Positions 17,246 to 25,558 of a stretch of 64,000 nucleotides of DNA are shown here, piece by piece. The position numbers and the translations under genes were made by a program. The stretch covers positions 248,001 through 312,000 of the forward strand of contig NZ_AKCS01000005.1 of the NCBI RefSeq assembly GCF_000299035.1, given 5' to 3'. This DNA is from Bacillus bingmayongensis. GTDB lineage: Bacteria > Bacillota > Bacilli > Bacillales > Bacillaceae_G. The notes below the pieces were generated by a model that saw only the letters and a list, made by a program, of their open reading frames with translations, was not told the origin of the DNA and searched no databases. Within the stretch, counting starts at the first letter, position 1. Every line of letters starts with the position of its first letter.

Positions 17246-18805
17246 CAGAGTGTTGGGAAACCCTTTAGGGTTTCCGACACTCTGGAATTTTTTTAATATT
17301 TTAGTGAATGAAAACAATAAAAAGTGATAGAAGCTAGAAAAATAGCCCTTCACCTGACCCTTTTTGGTCAGGTGAAGGGCTATTTTTTTCATGTTTTGGC
17401 AAGCTGCGGTGAGATAAGCCTGCATTTGGACAGACTTCAGCCCCCGGAACCGAGCGTATCGATAGCCATGTAGCTCTTTGGCATCCGCGAAGCTTCGTTC
17501 AATAGTAGAACAGCGTACCTTATATAGTTTTTTACCTGTACTTGTTAATTTGTTTTTTCGTGCAATATCTTTATACTCTTCCCAAATGTGATGTGTAATG
17601 ACCTTCTGTTTTTGTTTCTCTGAGAAACATTTGTTACGCAACGGACAAACTGCGCAATCTGTTGGATTAGACTTATATTGGCGATATCCTTCTCGATCGG
17701 TTGTCGCATATTCTAAAATACATCCCATTGGACAGGCAAATACATCTGTTTCTTTTTCGTATTTAAATTGGCTTTTTGGTACGTCTTTATTTCTTTTTCC
17801 AAACCGGCGATACCCCATCACCATAAATATATTCTGTTCCGATAATTTTTTGCAGATATAACCTGTAAAGTAGCCAGCATCAAGTGCCACTGCTTCTATT
17901 TGAAATCCAAACTTATCAACTTGTGCTTGAAGTCGCTCTAAATACGGCTCGGAATCCGCTACATTTCCAGCCGTAATAAATGTATCTGTAATCACATTAT
18001 ATTTCGCATCCGTTGTACGATGATCTAAGAAATGAAAACCGTTCGGTTTTCCATCTCGCATTAAAAAGCCACTATCTGGATCTGTTGTACTTACACGTGT
18101 TTTTTTGATTGGGGTATCACGTTCCTTTCTTGGTTTTAATTCTTTTTTCCGTGTTTTTCCCTATCTTTTATAACTGCCGCTTCTAATTCTTCCATATATA
18201 ATTTAGGGCGCTCTTTTTTTACTTTGTGTACAAATTTATTTTTATTTGCGTTTGCTTTCACATGAGTTGAATCTGTCATCAATGCGCGCCCACCCACCAT
18301 ACGATGTTCCATCGCTTGACGTACAATTTCATTAAAGATTTCTTCAAAAATATTTGTATGAATAAAACGAGTACGACGGTTCCAACTGATTGTGGAGTGG
18401 TCTGGTACTGAATCCGATAAAGAAAACCCTAAAAACCAACGATACGCAATATTAGTTTTAATCTCTTTTTCTAATTGACGTTCAGATCGAATACCATAAA
18501 AATAGCCAATAAACATCATTTTGAATAAGACGATAGGATGAATAGAAGGGCGACCATTGTTTTCACAATAATAAGGACGTAACTTTTCCTCGATAAAATC
18601 AAAATTAATAGTCGCTTCAATTGCACGAAGAAAATGATCTTGTGGAACTAACTCTTCAACAGAAACTGATACACGCTCATCGCGATGATTTTTCAATGCA
18701 CCCATCATAATAAATCGCTCCTTTTCCTCTTTTTATCATTGTTGACAGATAAAAAAGGGTTCAGACACAAAAATAGGCTGTGGAGCAAACTTTCTCCACA
18801 GCCTG
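17246..18805 (-). mobile_element. IS1182-family insertion sequence, 1560 bp
   Basis: Bounded exactly by the two 43-bp direct repeats. The outermost 16 bases, read inward, are CAGAGTGTTGGGAAAC and CAGGCTGTGGAGAAAG, matching at 11 of 16 positions. Each end also contains its own palindrome: 17246-17284 (imperfect, TTTA loop) and 18775-18804 (11-bp perfect arms AGGCTGTGGAG / CTCCACAGCCT). Carries one transposase gene. ISfinder describes variable, sometimes long, duplications for this family. Confidence 0.88.
17341..17384. terminator. 19-bp perfect hairpin inside the IS
   Basis: Stem AATAGCCCTTCACCTGACC with its exact complement around a 6-base loop, T-rich on both sides. It lies within the 3' end of the transposase reading frame, so transcription of the transposase may stop here, and transcripts entering from outside would also be blocked. 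Confidence 0.75.
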
Positions 18806-18848
18806 AAAAAAATAAAGAGAGTATATTTATAACTCTCTTTATTTTTTT
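18806..18848 (-). terminator. Terminator of the DCC-DoxX operon; right copy of the 43-bp duplication
   Basis: Same 43 bases as 17203-17245: 16-bp arms, 11-base loop, T-run at the end. One base separates it from the stop codon of the 28-residue coupled ORF (18850), so this copy is the original terminator of the operon. Confidence 0.85.
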
Positions 18849-18849
18849 A

Positions 18850-18936
18850 TTATTCACTTTTCTTATCTATAAAAAAATAATAACAGCAAGAAATAGCAAA
18901 AATAATAAGTAAAAGAATGATATTAAAGATAGTCAC
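18850..18936 (-). CDS. 28-aa membrane peptide, coupled to the DoxX gene
   Basis: GTG start overlaps the DoxX stop codon (GTGA), 28 codons, TAA. The translation is one hydrophobic helix with polar ends: VTIFNIILLLIIFAISCCYY then FFIDKKSE. The terminator follows directly. Overlapping start/stop and exact fit between DoxX and the terminator support a real gene; the short length, low complexity and GTG start argue for caution. Could assist the DoxX membrane protein; function unknown. Confidence 0.4.
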   Translation of the reverse strand: MTIFNIILLLIIFAISCCYYFFIDKKSE

Positions 18937-19412
18937 TTTACATTCATCCACCTTTCTTCTGTATCTCTCTGCTTATCTATAACTCCATTTTCAAAAAACA
19001 CTCTTTTCAATTTTGAATACTCCAGTAAAAGTAAAAAAACACTTAATGTCGTTAACAGAATACTAATAGGAAGTGCTGGAATATCAAAACAGTAATCTAA
19101 AACTGTAATATTGACAGTAATCGGTAAGTATATAATATTCCCTACTGTTGCTGTACGCGGGATAAGTAATAATATTGCAGCTGTCAACTCACCAAAAGCA
19201 ATAAACAGATTATAAAAATCAGAGTAACCGAAAAAATACCATGCTAATTTCATCGGTGAATCTTTTGTTGAATCAAAAATAAAATCTCCAGTTGAGAATT
19301 GACCTGGATAAATTTTTGCTACGCCATATATGATAAACATAATCGCTAAAAAACACCTAAAAGATGTAATCACACTCTTTTTCAGCTTTATTCTTATAAT
19401 CCTTTTTTTCAT
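18933..19412 (-). CDS. DoxX-like membrane protein
   Basis: 159-residue protein with four predicted transmembrane segments (about 16-33, 65-85, 88-105, 112-132) and basic termini, the layout of DoxX/DoxD-like quinone-associated membrane proteins. IMFIIYGVAKIYPGQF in the first helix and FIAFGELTAAILLLIPRTAT in the third are the typical segments. It follows a DCC-family thiol protein by 18 bases, a common pairing that suggests a membrane redox role; a direct function is not established. GAAGGGATTTTA precedes the ATG. Confidence 0.8.
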   Translation of the reverse strand: MKKRIIRIKLKKSVITSFRCFLAIMFIIYGVAKIYPGQFSTGDFIFDSTKDSPMKLAWYFFGYSDFYNLFIAFGELTAAILLLIPRTATVGNIIYLPITVNITVLDYCFDIPALPISILLTTLSVFLLLLEYSKLKRVFFENGVIDKQRDTEERWMNVK

Positions 19413-19430
19413 TAAAATCCCTTCTTTCTT

Positions 19431-19856
19431 TTAGATACCCTCTTCCAAAAATCTATCTCGTACATCCTTTGTTGGAATCATACAAGAAGTTTGTTTCCCA
19501 AACCAACGATACCTATTTCGAGCAACCATATCATATATTTTATCTCGCGCAAATTTAGGAATAAAAATCAAGATGGTTAATATTTTGATTGGTCCTCTCA
19601 ATTTCCGAAGAATTTTTAAAACTGCTGTGGATTTTGTATAGAGGTTTCCTTCCTCAAATAAAATGATAGAGTCGCCTCCTTTATATTCCCTTTCATATTT
19701 CATGATTAAACTTTTTGCTATTTCTGATTGTAACGAAGCAAACTTAAATACTGCTTCCGGATCTCTTTGAATAACAAACTGCACCCAAGAGTTACATAAA
19801 TTACAAACTCCATCAAAAAGAATAATGGAATTGGTTGAAAAATTTATTTGATTCAC
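19431..19856 (-). CDS. DCC-family (DUF393) thiol-disulfide oxidoreductase-like protein
   Basis: 141-residue protein of the YuxK / DUF393 family, named for its N-terminal DxxCxxC motif, here LFDGVCNLCNSWVQFV at residues 13-28. A thioredoxin-like fold is expected, with the two cysteines as the likely redox centre. The C-terminal part (YRWFGKQTSCMIPT) is typical too. First gene of an operon with the DoxX-like protein. GTG start with GAGGTGAAATGA upstream. Confidence 0.88.
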   Translation of the reverse strand: MNQINFSTNSIILFDGVCNLCNSWVQFVIQRDPEAVFKFASLQSEIAKSLIMKYEREYKGGDSIILFEEGNLYTKSTAVLKILRKLRGPIKILTILIFIPKFARDKIYDMVARNRYRWFGKQTSCMIPTKDVRDRFLEEGI

Positions 19857-19979
19857 TCATTTCACCTCAACTTCCTACATCTTCTACCTGAATTTTAAAG
19901 TTCATTTTCATTTTTTCACATCGATTTCCCTTACAATTTAGGAATGAAACTTACAAAAACGTCATTTAATCAATTAAGT

Positions 19980-20035
19980 AAAAAGAGGCCGCTCTAAAAA
20001 ATCGTTACATGACAATTTTTAGAGCGGCCTTTTTA
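19980..20035 (-). terminator. Strong terminator
   Basis: 16-bp perfect core AGGCCGCTCTAAAAAT / ATTTTTAGAGCGGCCT (arms 19986-20002 and 20015-20030) with flanking A- and T-runs. It follows the truncated membrane-protein fragment at 20058 on the minus strand. Confidence 0.85.
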
Positions 20036-20057
20036 TGCATAACTTTTTCTACTTTTA

Positions 20058-20168
20058 TTAATGGACTTTCTTAAATTTAGGAATATATTTTGTAAAATAA
20101 GCACCAACTAACAGTAAAATCATTGACGATAGCCAAGTGAACATCCCTACAAAATTAAACCCGTACAC
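20058..20168 (-). pseudogene. Membrane-protein fragment or 36-aa ORF
   Basis: Reads VYGFNFVGMFTWLSSM then ILLLVGAYFTKYIPKFKKVH, one hydrophobic helix and a basic tail, ending 22 bases before a strong terminator. Upstream the frame runs into a degenerate bcr1 piece, so it is most likely the 3' end of a gene whose front was lost. Alternatively GTG at 20168 with GAAGG upstream makes it a complete small gene. Confidence 0.4.
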
Positions 20169-20170
20169 CA

Positions 20171-20250
20171 ATATTAGCCTTCACCAATCGGGCTTGTTGA
20201 CCTCCCACCTAACTTCTTTGCTATCTCTTCAATTACTTCACAGTAATCTT
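20171..20250 (+). repeat. Degenerate bcr1 fragment
   Basis: Shares CACCAATCGGGCTT and CCCACCTAACTTCTTTGCT with copy D in the same order, but lacks the GTGAAACT end and the flanking ATAAA repeats. Interpreted as a decayed partial copy. Confidence 0.5.
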
Positions 20251-20351
20251 TATCCTAATAGTTAAAGTTTAAGCTGCAGAATCATTTCATTTAATAATTG
20301 TTTAAATTTATTTGATTTCAAAACATATTGATTCATTATATTTTTTATTGC

Positions 20352-21458
20352 TCAATTATCTTCTACTCTCCAAAAATCAGCGTATAGTTGATTTACAAAA
20401 TTCACATCGACTTCAGAAAACGGAAGCTCTTCCCCCACTTTCAATGAGTACCATTTATTTAAAAGTGGCGACCCGAAACAAACATCAATTGTTCGTTCGT
20501 GTAAATCAAATAGTAATGAGTGTAAGGTTCCAAACCATTCTTGATAGTTATGAACTGTTAAGCCAGCAGGATATTCACGCTCTACTAATTTTTTTAACGC
20601 TTCCATACTTATGTATTCATTTTGAACCAAGCAATCATGCAAAACATGAAATCGATTGGAAGAATGTTCTAATTTTCTGTTATTTATCTTTTTAATTGTA
20701 GAACTAGCTGCGTGATTGGTTGATACGATAAAATCTTGGGTATCTTCTTCTATTCTTGTTACATATTTATGACCATCAAATATTTCAATCTGTGCTGCCT
20801 CAAAACAATCAGATATAATTACGTTTATATTAGCCGCAATTGGCATTTCTTCTATCAACAAAATTGCTTCCTGCACACTTTTACATTTTTCTAATAAAAC
20901 ACGAATTACAGCAAAACACTGCAAACCATTTACCCTTGGCTTCTTCATTCCTTCAATATCCCCAACAGGTTGACCACATGCAGAAAAGGTAATAGATAAT
21001 CCATGTTCATTCATACCTTCAGTTCTCCCGAAAAATTGAGTAGAAAACCCGCTATGATAATATGAACCTGTTACATGAGTCGAACAAAAGCGCATATCAT
21101 CAATTTGTGGTGATAGATCATAGTTTCTTAAAACATACGTATGTTTTAAATCTGTCTTATGAGGTAATAATGCACAGTGACTACACCCTGCTTTTAATAA
21201 CGTTTTATAATAATACATGATTTGTCTAGGAAATATTTTTAACACATCACAAAAACCTTCAATTTCTTCGTTTATCCCTGGACAATACTGTTCCAAAATA
21301 TTTCTAGATTCTTTCCACTGCTCGTCCGCTATAAATTTTTCTTGCTGAATAAATTGAGATAAAAGATGTAAATTATTTCGAACAAATTCACCCTGCTTTC
21401 TCCCGATTTCATAATGATTTCCACTTAGCGATGCAAAATATCCCTTTACTGTATACAA
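20352..21458 (-). CDS. C45-family Ntn hydrolase (acyl-CoA:6-APA acyltransferase-like)
   Basis: 368-residue cytosolic protein related to the C45 autoproteolytic acyltransferases/hydrolases. The N-terminal GNHYEIGRKQGEFVR is characteristic; the nucleophile is expected at the Cys of KAGCSHCALLPH (about residues 91-102), followed by TYVLRNYDLSP and FFGRTEGMNEHGLSITFSAC. Relatives cleave linear amides such as penicillin side chains or N-acyl amino compounds; substrate unknown. TTG start: AAGGGGG lies 8 bases upstream, and no better start exists. Confidence 0.85.
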   Translation of the reverse strand: MYTVKGYFASLSGNHYEIGRKQGEFVRNNLHLLSQFIQQEKFIADEQWKESRNILEQYCPGINEEIEGFCDVLKIFPRQIMYYYKTLLKAGCSHCALLPHKTDLKHTYVLRNYDLSPQIDDMRFCSTHVTGSYYHSGFSTQFFGRTEGMNEHGLSITFSACGQPVGDIEGMKKPRVNGLQCFAVIRVLLEKCKSVQEAILLIEEMPIAANINVIISDCFEAAQIEIFDGHKYVTRIEEDTQDFIVSTNHAASSTIKKINNRKLEHSSNRFHVLHDCLVQNEYISMEALKKLVEREYPAGLTVHNYQEWFGTLHSLLFDLHERTIDVCFGSPLLNKWYSLKVGEELPFSEVDVNFVNQLYADFWRVEDN

Positions 21459-21597
21459 TTTGATAGCCCCCTTGTAATTCCACCTATCTAAAGCATATCA
21501 AATGAATATTTTTTATTCTTGATGTTTTTTGCTATATGTATGACTTACGCTCATTCACTTTCGCCCATAGATAACATTGATCTTCTAGGTAACTACA

Positions 21598-21693
21598 TTA
21601 AAAAATGTGCAGAACAAAGTCAATTACTGTAACCAATTCTTGAAAAAAGTCTGAAGATAAATAGGTAACATTGATTTTGGTTGCATCTTGCAT
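21598..21693 (-). pseudogene. Possible remnant of a MarR-controlled gene
   Basis: Short frame MQDATKINVTYLSSDFFQEL... (31 codons) just downstream of the second MarR-like palindrome. The KINVTYLSS stretch looks like a flavodoxin-type first strand, the usual class of gene beside such MarR regulators, but the frame ends at once and the ribosome site is only one base from ATG. Low confidence. Confidence 0.25.
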
Positions 21694-21705
21694 TCCTCTC
21701 TTTTT

Positions 21706-21720
21706 ATTTCATATATGAAT
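21706..21720. promoter_or_regulatory. MarR-type palindrome, downstream copy
   Basis: ATTTCATATATGAAT contains the perfect palindrome TTCATATATGAA, identical to the site in front of the MarR gene at 22221-22232. It would control a gene to its left, now apparently lost. Confidence 0.45.
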
Positions 21721-21774
21721 TATTTATATAAGAAAAATGTAACAGAATGTTACACTTTTTCTTATATATCACAA

Positions 21775-22197
21775 TTAAATTAAATGATGCTTCCATTTTA
21801 ATAATAGCTCTTGCAGTTTCTGTTCTTCTTCATCAGTAAAACAGCTACAATTTTCTTGTAAAAAACCTGCATATTTTACATCGACTTTTTCCCAAGCTAT
21901 TTCTCCTTTTTCAGTTAAAAACACAAGCGTTTCACGTTGATCGTTTGGATTTTTTTCCGTTGCAACATATCCGTCCCTCTTCATCCGTTGAATCATGGTG
22001 GTCATATTGCTTGGAACACACCCCATGTTTTCAATCAACTTAGACATCGATACCTTTCCGGATTTCGCAAGTACTTGTATCACACCAAATTGGACATAAC
22101 TTATATCGTGCTCTTCTATCGCTTTATCCAAATTTCTTTGCAACTGATGATAGACATCTCGAATATTTCCATATAACCCTCTTTTTTTCATATCCAT
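21775..22197 (-). CDS. MarR-family transcriptional regulator
   Basis: 140-residue winged-helix repressor. Residues 30-100 hold the wHTH: ISYVQFGVIQVLAKSGKVSM then SKLIENMGCVPSNMTTMIQR for the recognition helix and GYVATEKNPNDQRETLVFLT for the wing with the conserved DxR. Dimer helices at both ends. One Cys (MGCVPSN) lies in the DNA-binding helix region and another near the C-terminus (NCSCF), so redox sensing is possible. A palindrome 24 bases upstream suggests autoregulation. Confidence 0.9.
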   Translation of the reverse strand: MDMKKRGLYGNIRDVYHQLQRNLDKAIEEHDISYVQFGVIQVLAKSGKVSMSKLIENMGCVPSNMTTMIQRMKRDGYVATEKNPNDQRETLVFLTEKGEIAWEKVDVKYAGFLQENCSCFTDEEEQKLQELLLKWKHHLI

Positions 22198-22220
22198 TCG
22201 AAAAAGCCTTCCTTTTTTAT

Positions 22221-22232
22221 TTCATATATGAA
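22221..22232. promoter_or_regulatory. MarR-type operator in front of the MarR gene
   Basis: Perfect 12-bp palindrome TTCATATATGAA 24 bases before the start codon, with a half-related TTCATATGTCAA at 22249-22260. Same sequence as 21708-21719. AT-rich, so chance cannot be excluded, but the paired positions around one MarR gene are suggestive. Confidence 0.5.
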
Positions 22233-22361
22233 TCTTATTTCCATTTATTTCATATGTCAAATAAAATAACCTTGTCTCAATGGGATTTTTTCTCATCTAT
22301 CCACCAAGACAAGGTCAACAACAATCTAAACTTTTTAACATGATTATGTATATTCTATAAG

Positions 22362-22967
22362 TTATTTTTTAGCTTGTTCACCACTTGCTATTAACGTGCT
22401 TCCTGAAAATGTCTCTTTTTGCATGAAGAGTTTGTTAACCAACTCTTTCTGCTCATCTTGTGACATTACACCCTTACCTTCCCCAAGATTACCGCTTTGT
22501 AATTTCCAAATCGTATTATGATCTGCATCAACTTTCTTGTATTCCCCTTGTTTCCATCTTTCTAGAATATCTATATATGCACCTTTTTGATTTAAATCAC
22601 CATTCTTAACAATCTCTATTAAACTTTCAATTCGTTCTTGTGTTATAAAAATATAACCCCATTTTTGATCTGCTTTCACTTTTTGATGTGCCATTTCATG
22701 TAATGCAATTTGTACTTTTTCATCAGTCCACTTAAAGCCTTTATTAAAATCACTATTTGGCAATGAATAATTTCCATTCTCTAACAGCTTCGCATTCTCT
22801 GCTTTTACTTTGCTATCAGCTAACACTTCTACTGCCGGAGCTGCAGTTGGTGTTTTTTTAGCGGTGGGTTTACTAGAATTAAGATAATATAAGATTCCAT
22901 AAGTAAGTGCCACACCGATTACTGCCATACCAACAATTATCCCTAATATTTTTAATAATGTTTTCAT
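22362..22967 (-). CDS. Membrane-anchored DUF6241 protein
   Basis: 201-residue protein with one N-terminal transmembrane segment (about residues 5-27, LLKILGIIVGMAVIGVALTY), an Ala/Pro/Thr-rich linker (KPTAKKTPTAAPAVEVLA) and an extracytoplasmic domain with LHEMAHQKVKADQKWGYIFI and TQERIESLIEIVKN, matching the DUF6241 pattern. The HEMAH resembles a HExxH metal motif, but conservation of catalytic function is not known. ATG at 22967 is preferred over the ATG three codons upstream, which sits on top of the GGGGGG ribosome site. Confidence 0.75.
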   Translation of the reverse strand: MKTLLKILGIIVGMAVIGVALTYGILYYLNSSKPTAKKTPTAAPAVEVLADSKVKAENAKLLENGNYSLPNSDFNKGFKWTDEKVQIALHEMAHQKVKADQKWGYIFITQERIESLIEIVKNGDLNQKGAYIDILERWKQGEYKKVDADHNTIWKLQSGNLGEGKGVMSQDEQKELVNKLFMQKETFSGSTLIASGEQAKK

Positions 22968-22976
22968 TGAACACAT

Positions 22977-23346
22977 TTCCCCCCCAACATTCCATCACTC
23001 ATTTTCTTTCTACTTATTTCGTTTTTTAACAACTCGTTATAAGTGATTCATTGAAGATGCTTTTTTCATAAAAATTCTCCCCCAAAAGTATTATTTTATT
23101 AGTCCCTTTCCTATGTTTCCTTTTATTTTATTTCTATTCAGCTTTATATTGCAAGATTATTCTGTCAAAAGATTATGATTTTCTAACATTCAAATAAGAA
23201 TTTTTCCACACTCCATCTCTTTTCGGCAAAATGTGATTAGCTTTATTCAAAACTATACACTTTGAAATTAGTTAAATGAAGAAAGTCTTTTATTTTAAAA
23301 TCATTTAAATTTGTGCTAGGTTAGTATGTAAGGGAGATGACTGAAT
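22977..23346. other. Intergenic stretch, nothing recognised
   Basis: About 370 AT-rich bases between the divergent DUF6241 gene and the arginase-family remnant. No structured element or extra ORF was seen; a ribosome site (AAGGGAGA) for the remnant lies at its right edge. Confidence 0.4.
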
Positions 23347-23887
23347 ATGAGTTTATTACATAAAACTTATTCTTTTCGATCATCACTCTGATATGGAGTT
23401 ATCATCCTCCCAAAGAAGAACAATGATTTCTTGCGGATCATGGGTATCGTTTGCCCTTCGAAACAATCCTATGCTGCAAAAAGCAATTATCATTGGACCA
23501 CCTTCTTTTCAAATACATTCTTTGATATCATCAAAAGTGAAGGTGTTCCCAATAAAATCTACACATGCAGTCTCTGTGAATACAATTTTGTCACATATAG
23601 AAACAAATACAGTTTATATGAGCATCGATAAAGATATATTAGAACCTCGTGACGCTATTACAAATTGGGATCAAGGACATATGGATTTATCAAAATTATT
23701 ACAGTATGTTCGTTCAATAAAAAACAAAAAATCCGTTCACGGCATCGATATTTGCGGTGAAATTTCATCCTCACCAACTGAAATGTTTTTACCAGAATAT
23801 CAAGAAGCCATTACAAAAAATAAAACAGCAAATATCCAAATCTTAGAGAGCATTTTACAAATCCCCAAACAGTACAGTCATATATAA
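23347..23887 (+). pseudogene. Arginase/ureohydrolase-family gene with deleted front
   Basis: The original start (ATG 23347, SD AAGGGAGA) encodes MSLLHKTYSF, then the frame breaks; in the next frame the sequence continues ILFDHHSDMELSS and runs to 23887. Metal motifs of the ureohydrolase fold remain: DHHSD and YMSIDKDILEPRDAITNW. The region that would carry the first part of the domain (about 100 residues in relatives) is missing. ORF from ATG 23393 gives 164 residues but starts after the first metal ligands, so a functional enzyme is unlikely. Confidence 0.7.
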
Positions 23888-23896
23888 AAACAAACA

Positions 23897-23936
23897 TAAA
23901 AGCGAGTGCACCGACTAGGTTAGCACTCGCTTTTTA
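23897..23936. terminator. Bidirectional terminator
   Basis: 11-bp perfect stem AAAGCGAGTGC / GCACTCGCTTT with a 13-base loop and T/A-runs, between the converging arginase remnant and kinase gene. Confidence 0.85.
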
Positions 23937-23939
23937 TAT

Positions 23940-24581
23940 TTATGCACGATTTAGTTTTAGCCAATTCGCGACATCTCCCAAATTAGTGACATCGTATCTT
24001 TGTGCTGTATTTGTTTTCCTAATAAATACATGTTCCATTATTTCTTTCACATTGTTTTCCACACTTTTTGCTTCAATTAACTTACAATATTCTTGTATAA
24101 TATTATTTAAATGTTGATAATACCTTTTATGAGGTTTAGCAATATGTATATGTTTTTCGAAATTCCTTCTTTTTCTTGTATAATCAAAACCTTTTCGTTT
24201 TCTTAATTCACATTCCGACGTATACAAATAAAAATATTGGTCTGGAAACCCAATTTCTCGTTTCCGTATGCTGTTTTTATAAAATTCTTCTAGAAAAGAT
24301 AACGACTGATCAAATACTTCAAAATGAAAACACCAATTATAACTAAGCGGTTGAAAAACATCTCCATCAAGTACAACGAATTCATAATTCTTTGATTGTT
24401 GCACTGCTATATGCCATCGTTCTACTTGTCTCTCTAAATACCACGTTTTGTGTTCATTTTTAGGACGTTCAAATAAAAGATTAACTTCAGGAATAATATA
24501 CGCATCATACTCTTTTTCTAACTGCTGGCATGTTGTAGTTTTCCCAACCGCGCTTGGCCCTTCTAAACAAATTATAGCCAT
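23940..24581 (-). CDS. P-loop kinase-like protein (thymidylate/AAA kinase fold)
   Basis: 213-residue cytosolic protein with an N-terminal Walker A (ICLEGPSAVGKTTTCQQLE, residues 3-21) and a likely Walker B/DxD (FVVLDGDVFQPLS). The C-terminal half is rich in Lys/Arg/Tyr (RKRKGFDYTRKRRNFEKHIH), reminiscent of a lid. Deoxynucleoside or small-molecule kinases are the nearest fold class; substrate not identifiable. 20 bases behind the CPBP gene, so probably cotranscribed. GAGGGGAGTTACATC precedes ATG. Confidence 0.75.
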   Translation of the reverse strand: MAIICLEGPSAVGKTTTCQQLEKEYDAYIIPEVNLLFERPKNEHKTWYLERQVERWHIAVQQSKNYEFVVLDGDVFQPLSYNWCFHFEVFDQSLSFLEEFYKNSIRKREIGFPDQYFYLYTSECELRKRKGFDYTRKRRNFEKHIHIAKPHKRYYQHLNNIIQEYCKLIEAKSVENNVKEIMEHVFIRKTNTAQRYDVTNLGDVANWLKLNRA

Positions 24582-24601
24582 GATGTAACTCCCCTCATAA
24601 A

Positions 24602-25498
24602 TTATCCAATATTATGCTGTTTCGACCGTCTTCCCCACAGTTGTCTCCATAATACAATTGAGGCAACTGCAAGCATAATTGTCGTAATTACACTTCCTTC
24701 AATTCCAAAAGCTCCTCCATGTAATGATTTTGGACCGCTTGTTGTTGATTTAAACAAAGGTGTAGAGTAAATTGTTATACCACTTACCGCAAAACCATAT
24801 ATATTATATTGAGCCCAGTTCCATATAGAATGCCAAGCACATATACCCCAAAGACTATTTTCTTTTAACACATAAAACGCGGCAAATACACCAACTAATA
24901 TGATATTTGACATAGAAAGAATTGTAATACCTGGGTTAAATAGATGGAGCAATCCGAATAAAAATGAGGTAACAACAACCCCAATCCATATCCGACTTCT
25001 AGCTGAAATAACTGGAAATAACCAACCACGCACAACAATTTCTTCTGTGGCACCTTGTACTAAAAACGCTATTAAAGAACCTAATATCCCCAATATGACT
25101 GTACTTGAAATCTGTTGTATATGTAATGTAACAAAACCACTTAAAACTAAAATGAAAACTGGTATTGTTATAAATATAAGCCCAATGAATGCTCCGTGTA
25201 AGTATTTTTTCAAAGCATTATCTTTCCAAAAACCAATTGTTGAAAATAAACGTTTTTCTACAAAACGAATCCATAAAAATACAAATAAAATTGCTCCACC
25301 AAATGTTAATAACATCCTTAAGTTATCATAAATGCCTTTCATAAATGTCGTTTCTGCTTTTGGCAATAACAACATGAATAAACTAAAAACCTCACTAAGT
25401 GACAAAAATAATATAGCTAATATAACAGCTAATATAGGGTGTACTTTTCTTTTCCCTTTTCGTGCAGCTTCTATTGTTTCAAATCGATTATTATTCAA
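24602..25498 (-). CDS. CPBP-family intramembrane metalloprotease (Abi)
   Basis: 298-residue membrane protein with about eight hydrophobic segments. CPBP motifs are intact: EEIVVRGWLFPVI (EExxxR), FLFGLLHLF (FxxxH) and the later conserved His/Asn segment (ICAWHSIWNW). These proteases resemble Rce1 and cleave within the membrane; bacterial members are linked with bacteriocin immunity or signalling. TTG start with AGGAGG six bases upstream. First gene of a unit with the P-loop kinase. Confidence 0.88.
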   Translation of the reverse strand: MNNNRFETIEAARKGKRKVHPILAVILAILFLSLSEVFSLFMLLLPKAETTFMKGIYDNLRMLLTFGGAILFVFLWIRFVEKRLFSTIGFWKDNALKKYLHGAFIGLIFITIPVFILVLSGFVTLHIQQISSTVILGILGSLIAFLVQGATEEIVVRGWLFPVISARSRIWIGVVVTSFLFGLLHLFNPGITILSMSNIILVGVFAAFYVLKENSLWGICAWHSIWNWAQYNIYGFAVSGITIYSTPLFKSTTSGPKSLHGGAFGIEGSVITTIMLAVASIVLWRQLWGRRSKQHNIG

Positions 25499-25558
25499 AT
25501 CCTTCCTCCTAAGTCATTCATTTCTTATTTTACACTTCATTTACATTTCTCCAAACTC

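Larger units (their letters stand above)
17183..18708 (-). pseudogene. IS1182-family transposase, split at an A6-G run
   Basis: DDE transposase in two frames. ORF 18708-18136 (190 aa) has the N-terminal domain (GALKNHRDERVSVSVEELVP, GRPSIHPIVLFKMMFIGYFY, and DSTHVKANANKNK with the first acidic residue); ORF 18061-17183 (292 aa) has FHFLDHRTTDAKYN, VALDAGYF, a CPMGCILEY/CPLRNKC zinc-like cluster, and the C-terminal STIERSFADAKELHGYRYAR. The frames join by -1 at A-AAA-AAG (18148-18142), a classic slippery heptamer, four bases before the first stop, so it is either a lost A (A7 to A6) or a programmed shift. The second ORF has no stop inside the element: it reads out of the left end and through the flanking palindrome to 17183. 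Confidence 0.88.

Noticed and set aside
22271-22314. CCTTGTCT / AGACAAGG inverted repeat as a terminator
   Set aside because: The loop is nearly 30 bases and no T-run follows in either direction.
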